A stretch of DNA of 5,371 nucleotides from the NCBI GenBank assembly GCA_030606585.1, contig JAUWGD010000121.1, positions 1-5,371 on the forward strand. Reading direction: 5' to 3'. The notes beneath the pieces are model-generated. The model saw nothing but the letters and a program-made list of their open reading frames with translations, was not told the DNA's origin and did no database searches. The position numbers and the translations under genes are program-made. Shown here piece by piece: positions 5,109-5,371 of the stretch; the first letter of the stretch is position 1, and each line of letters begins with the position of its first letter. The DNA is from Dehalococcoidales bacterium. Lineage in GTDB: Bacteria; Chloroflexota; Dehalococcoidia; Dehalococcoidales; RBG-16-60-22.

Positions 5109-5122
5109 TATGGAGAAATTAC

Positions 5123-5371
5123 ATGGCGGCTAAAAATTACTACAACCTGCTGGGCGTCAGAAAGGACGCCAGCGATAAAGAAATAAAGCAGGCTTACCGC
5201 CGACTGGCGCGTAAGTATCACCCCGATGTAAATGCGGGGGACAAGTCCGCCGAGGCCAAGTTCAAGGAGATAAACGCCGCCTACGAAGTACTTTCGGACA
5301 AGGATAACCGGAAGAAGTATGATAAATACGGCGATAAGTGGCAGTATGCCGACCAGTTTGAACAGGCCGCC
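5123..5371 (+). CDS. DnaJ-family co-chaperone, CbpA-like (3' part outside window)
   Basis: J-domain proteins deliver clients to DnaK (Hsp70) and stimulate its ATPase. The window holds the first 83 residues, open to the right edge. They form a complete J domain: YYNLLGVRKDAS (6-17), helix II KEIKQAYRRLARKY (19-32), the essential HPD at 33-35, helix III AEAKFKEINAAYEVLSD (44-60) and YDKYG (66-70). The following KWQYADQFEQA (72-82) resembles CbpA-type proteins, which go from the J domain to substrate-binding domains without the cysteine-rich zinc region. Whether the zinc region is absent here cannot be seen. The ATG is supported by GGAGA about 7 nt upstream; an out-of-frame ATG at 5110 is not the start. 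The gene is driven by a consensus promoter with flanking dyads and is divergent from the zinc-ribbon repeat-protein gene. In related bacteria such genes are often followed by a MerR-type HspR regulator, which should be looked for downstream. Confidence 0.93.
   Translation, partial: MAAKNYYNLLGVRKDASDKEIKQAYRRLARKYHPDVNAGDKSAEAKFKEINAAYEVLSDKDNRKKYDKYGDKWQYADQFEQAA

Noticed and set aside
4909..5122. CIRCE, HspR/HAIR or CtsR operator before dnaJ
   Set aside because: Reading both strands by eye, no GAGTGC/GCACTC, CTTGAGT/ACTCAAG or GGTCAAA-type repeats were found here.

Overview
The window is ordinary bacterial chromosome: gene bodies are moderately GC-rich and intergenic stretches are strongly AT-rich. 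Gene content is a tRNA-guanine transglycosylase, an acyl-CoA dehydrogenase, a heme O synthase-like prenyltransferase, a CoA-type Nudix hydrolase and a CbpA-type DnaJ. Together with the protein style this suggests Chloroflexota, perhaps a Dehalococcoidia-like lineage rich in acyl-CoA dehydrogenases. That placement is an impression, not a computed result. No RNA gene, insertion sequence, CRISPR array or integrase is visible.

Left part (1-3300, minus strand): a tight three-gene cluster, transcribed right to left: ctaB/cyoE-like prenyltransferase, then acyl-CoA dehydrogenase (18 nt gap), then tgt (3 nt gap). The tgt ribosome-binding site lies inside the last codons of the dehydrogenase gene, so those two are probably translationally coupled. 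The three products do not form an obvious pathway. Positions 1-96 are AT-rich and non-coding, with no convincing GC-rich terminator.

Middle (3301-4086): a divergent intergenic region separates the cluster from a plus-strand Nudix hydrolase that carries the coenzyme A pyrophosphatase signature. It converges on the next gene across 50 nt that hold only a weak hairpin.

Right part (4087-5371): a minus-strand gene encodes an unusual modular protein: an N-terminal four-cysteine zinc ribbon, about 100 residues of Glu-Pro repeats interrupted by a basic AT-hook-like patch, and a C-terminal OB-fold-like domain of the tRNA_anti-like kind. It is divergent from a DnaJ-family gene cut by the window edge. 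The 214 nt between them carry a textbook sigma-70 promoter for dnaJ (TTGACA, 17 nt, TATAAT), a good promoter for the repeat protein, a perfect 9-bp inverted repeat just upstream of the dnaJ -35, a dyad over the predicted dnaJ start point, and two short palindromes. This is the most regulation-dense part of the window.

The main points worth a second look are the zinc-ribbon/EP-repeat/OB protein and its shared control region with dnaJ, the relocated catalytic glutamate in the acyl-CoA dehydrogenase, and a perfect 15-bp tandem duplication inside a membrane helix of the prenyltransferase.
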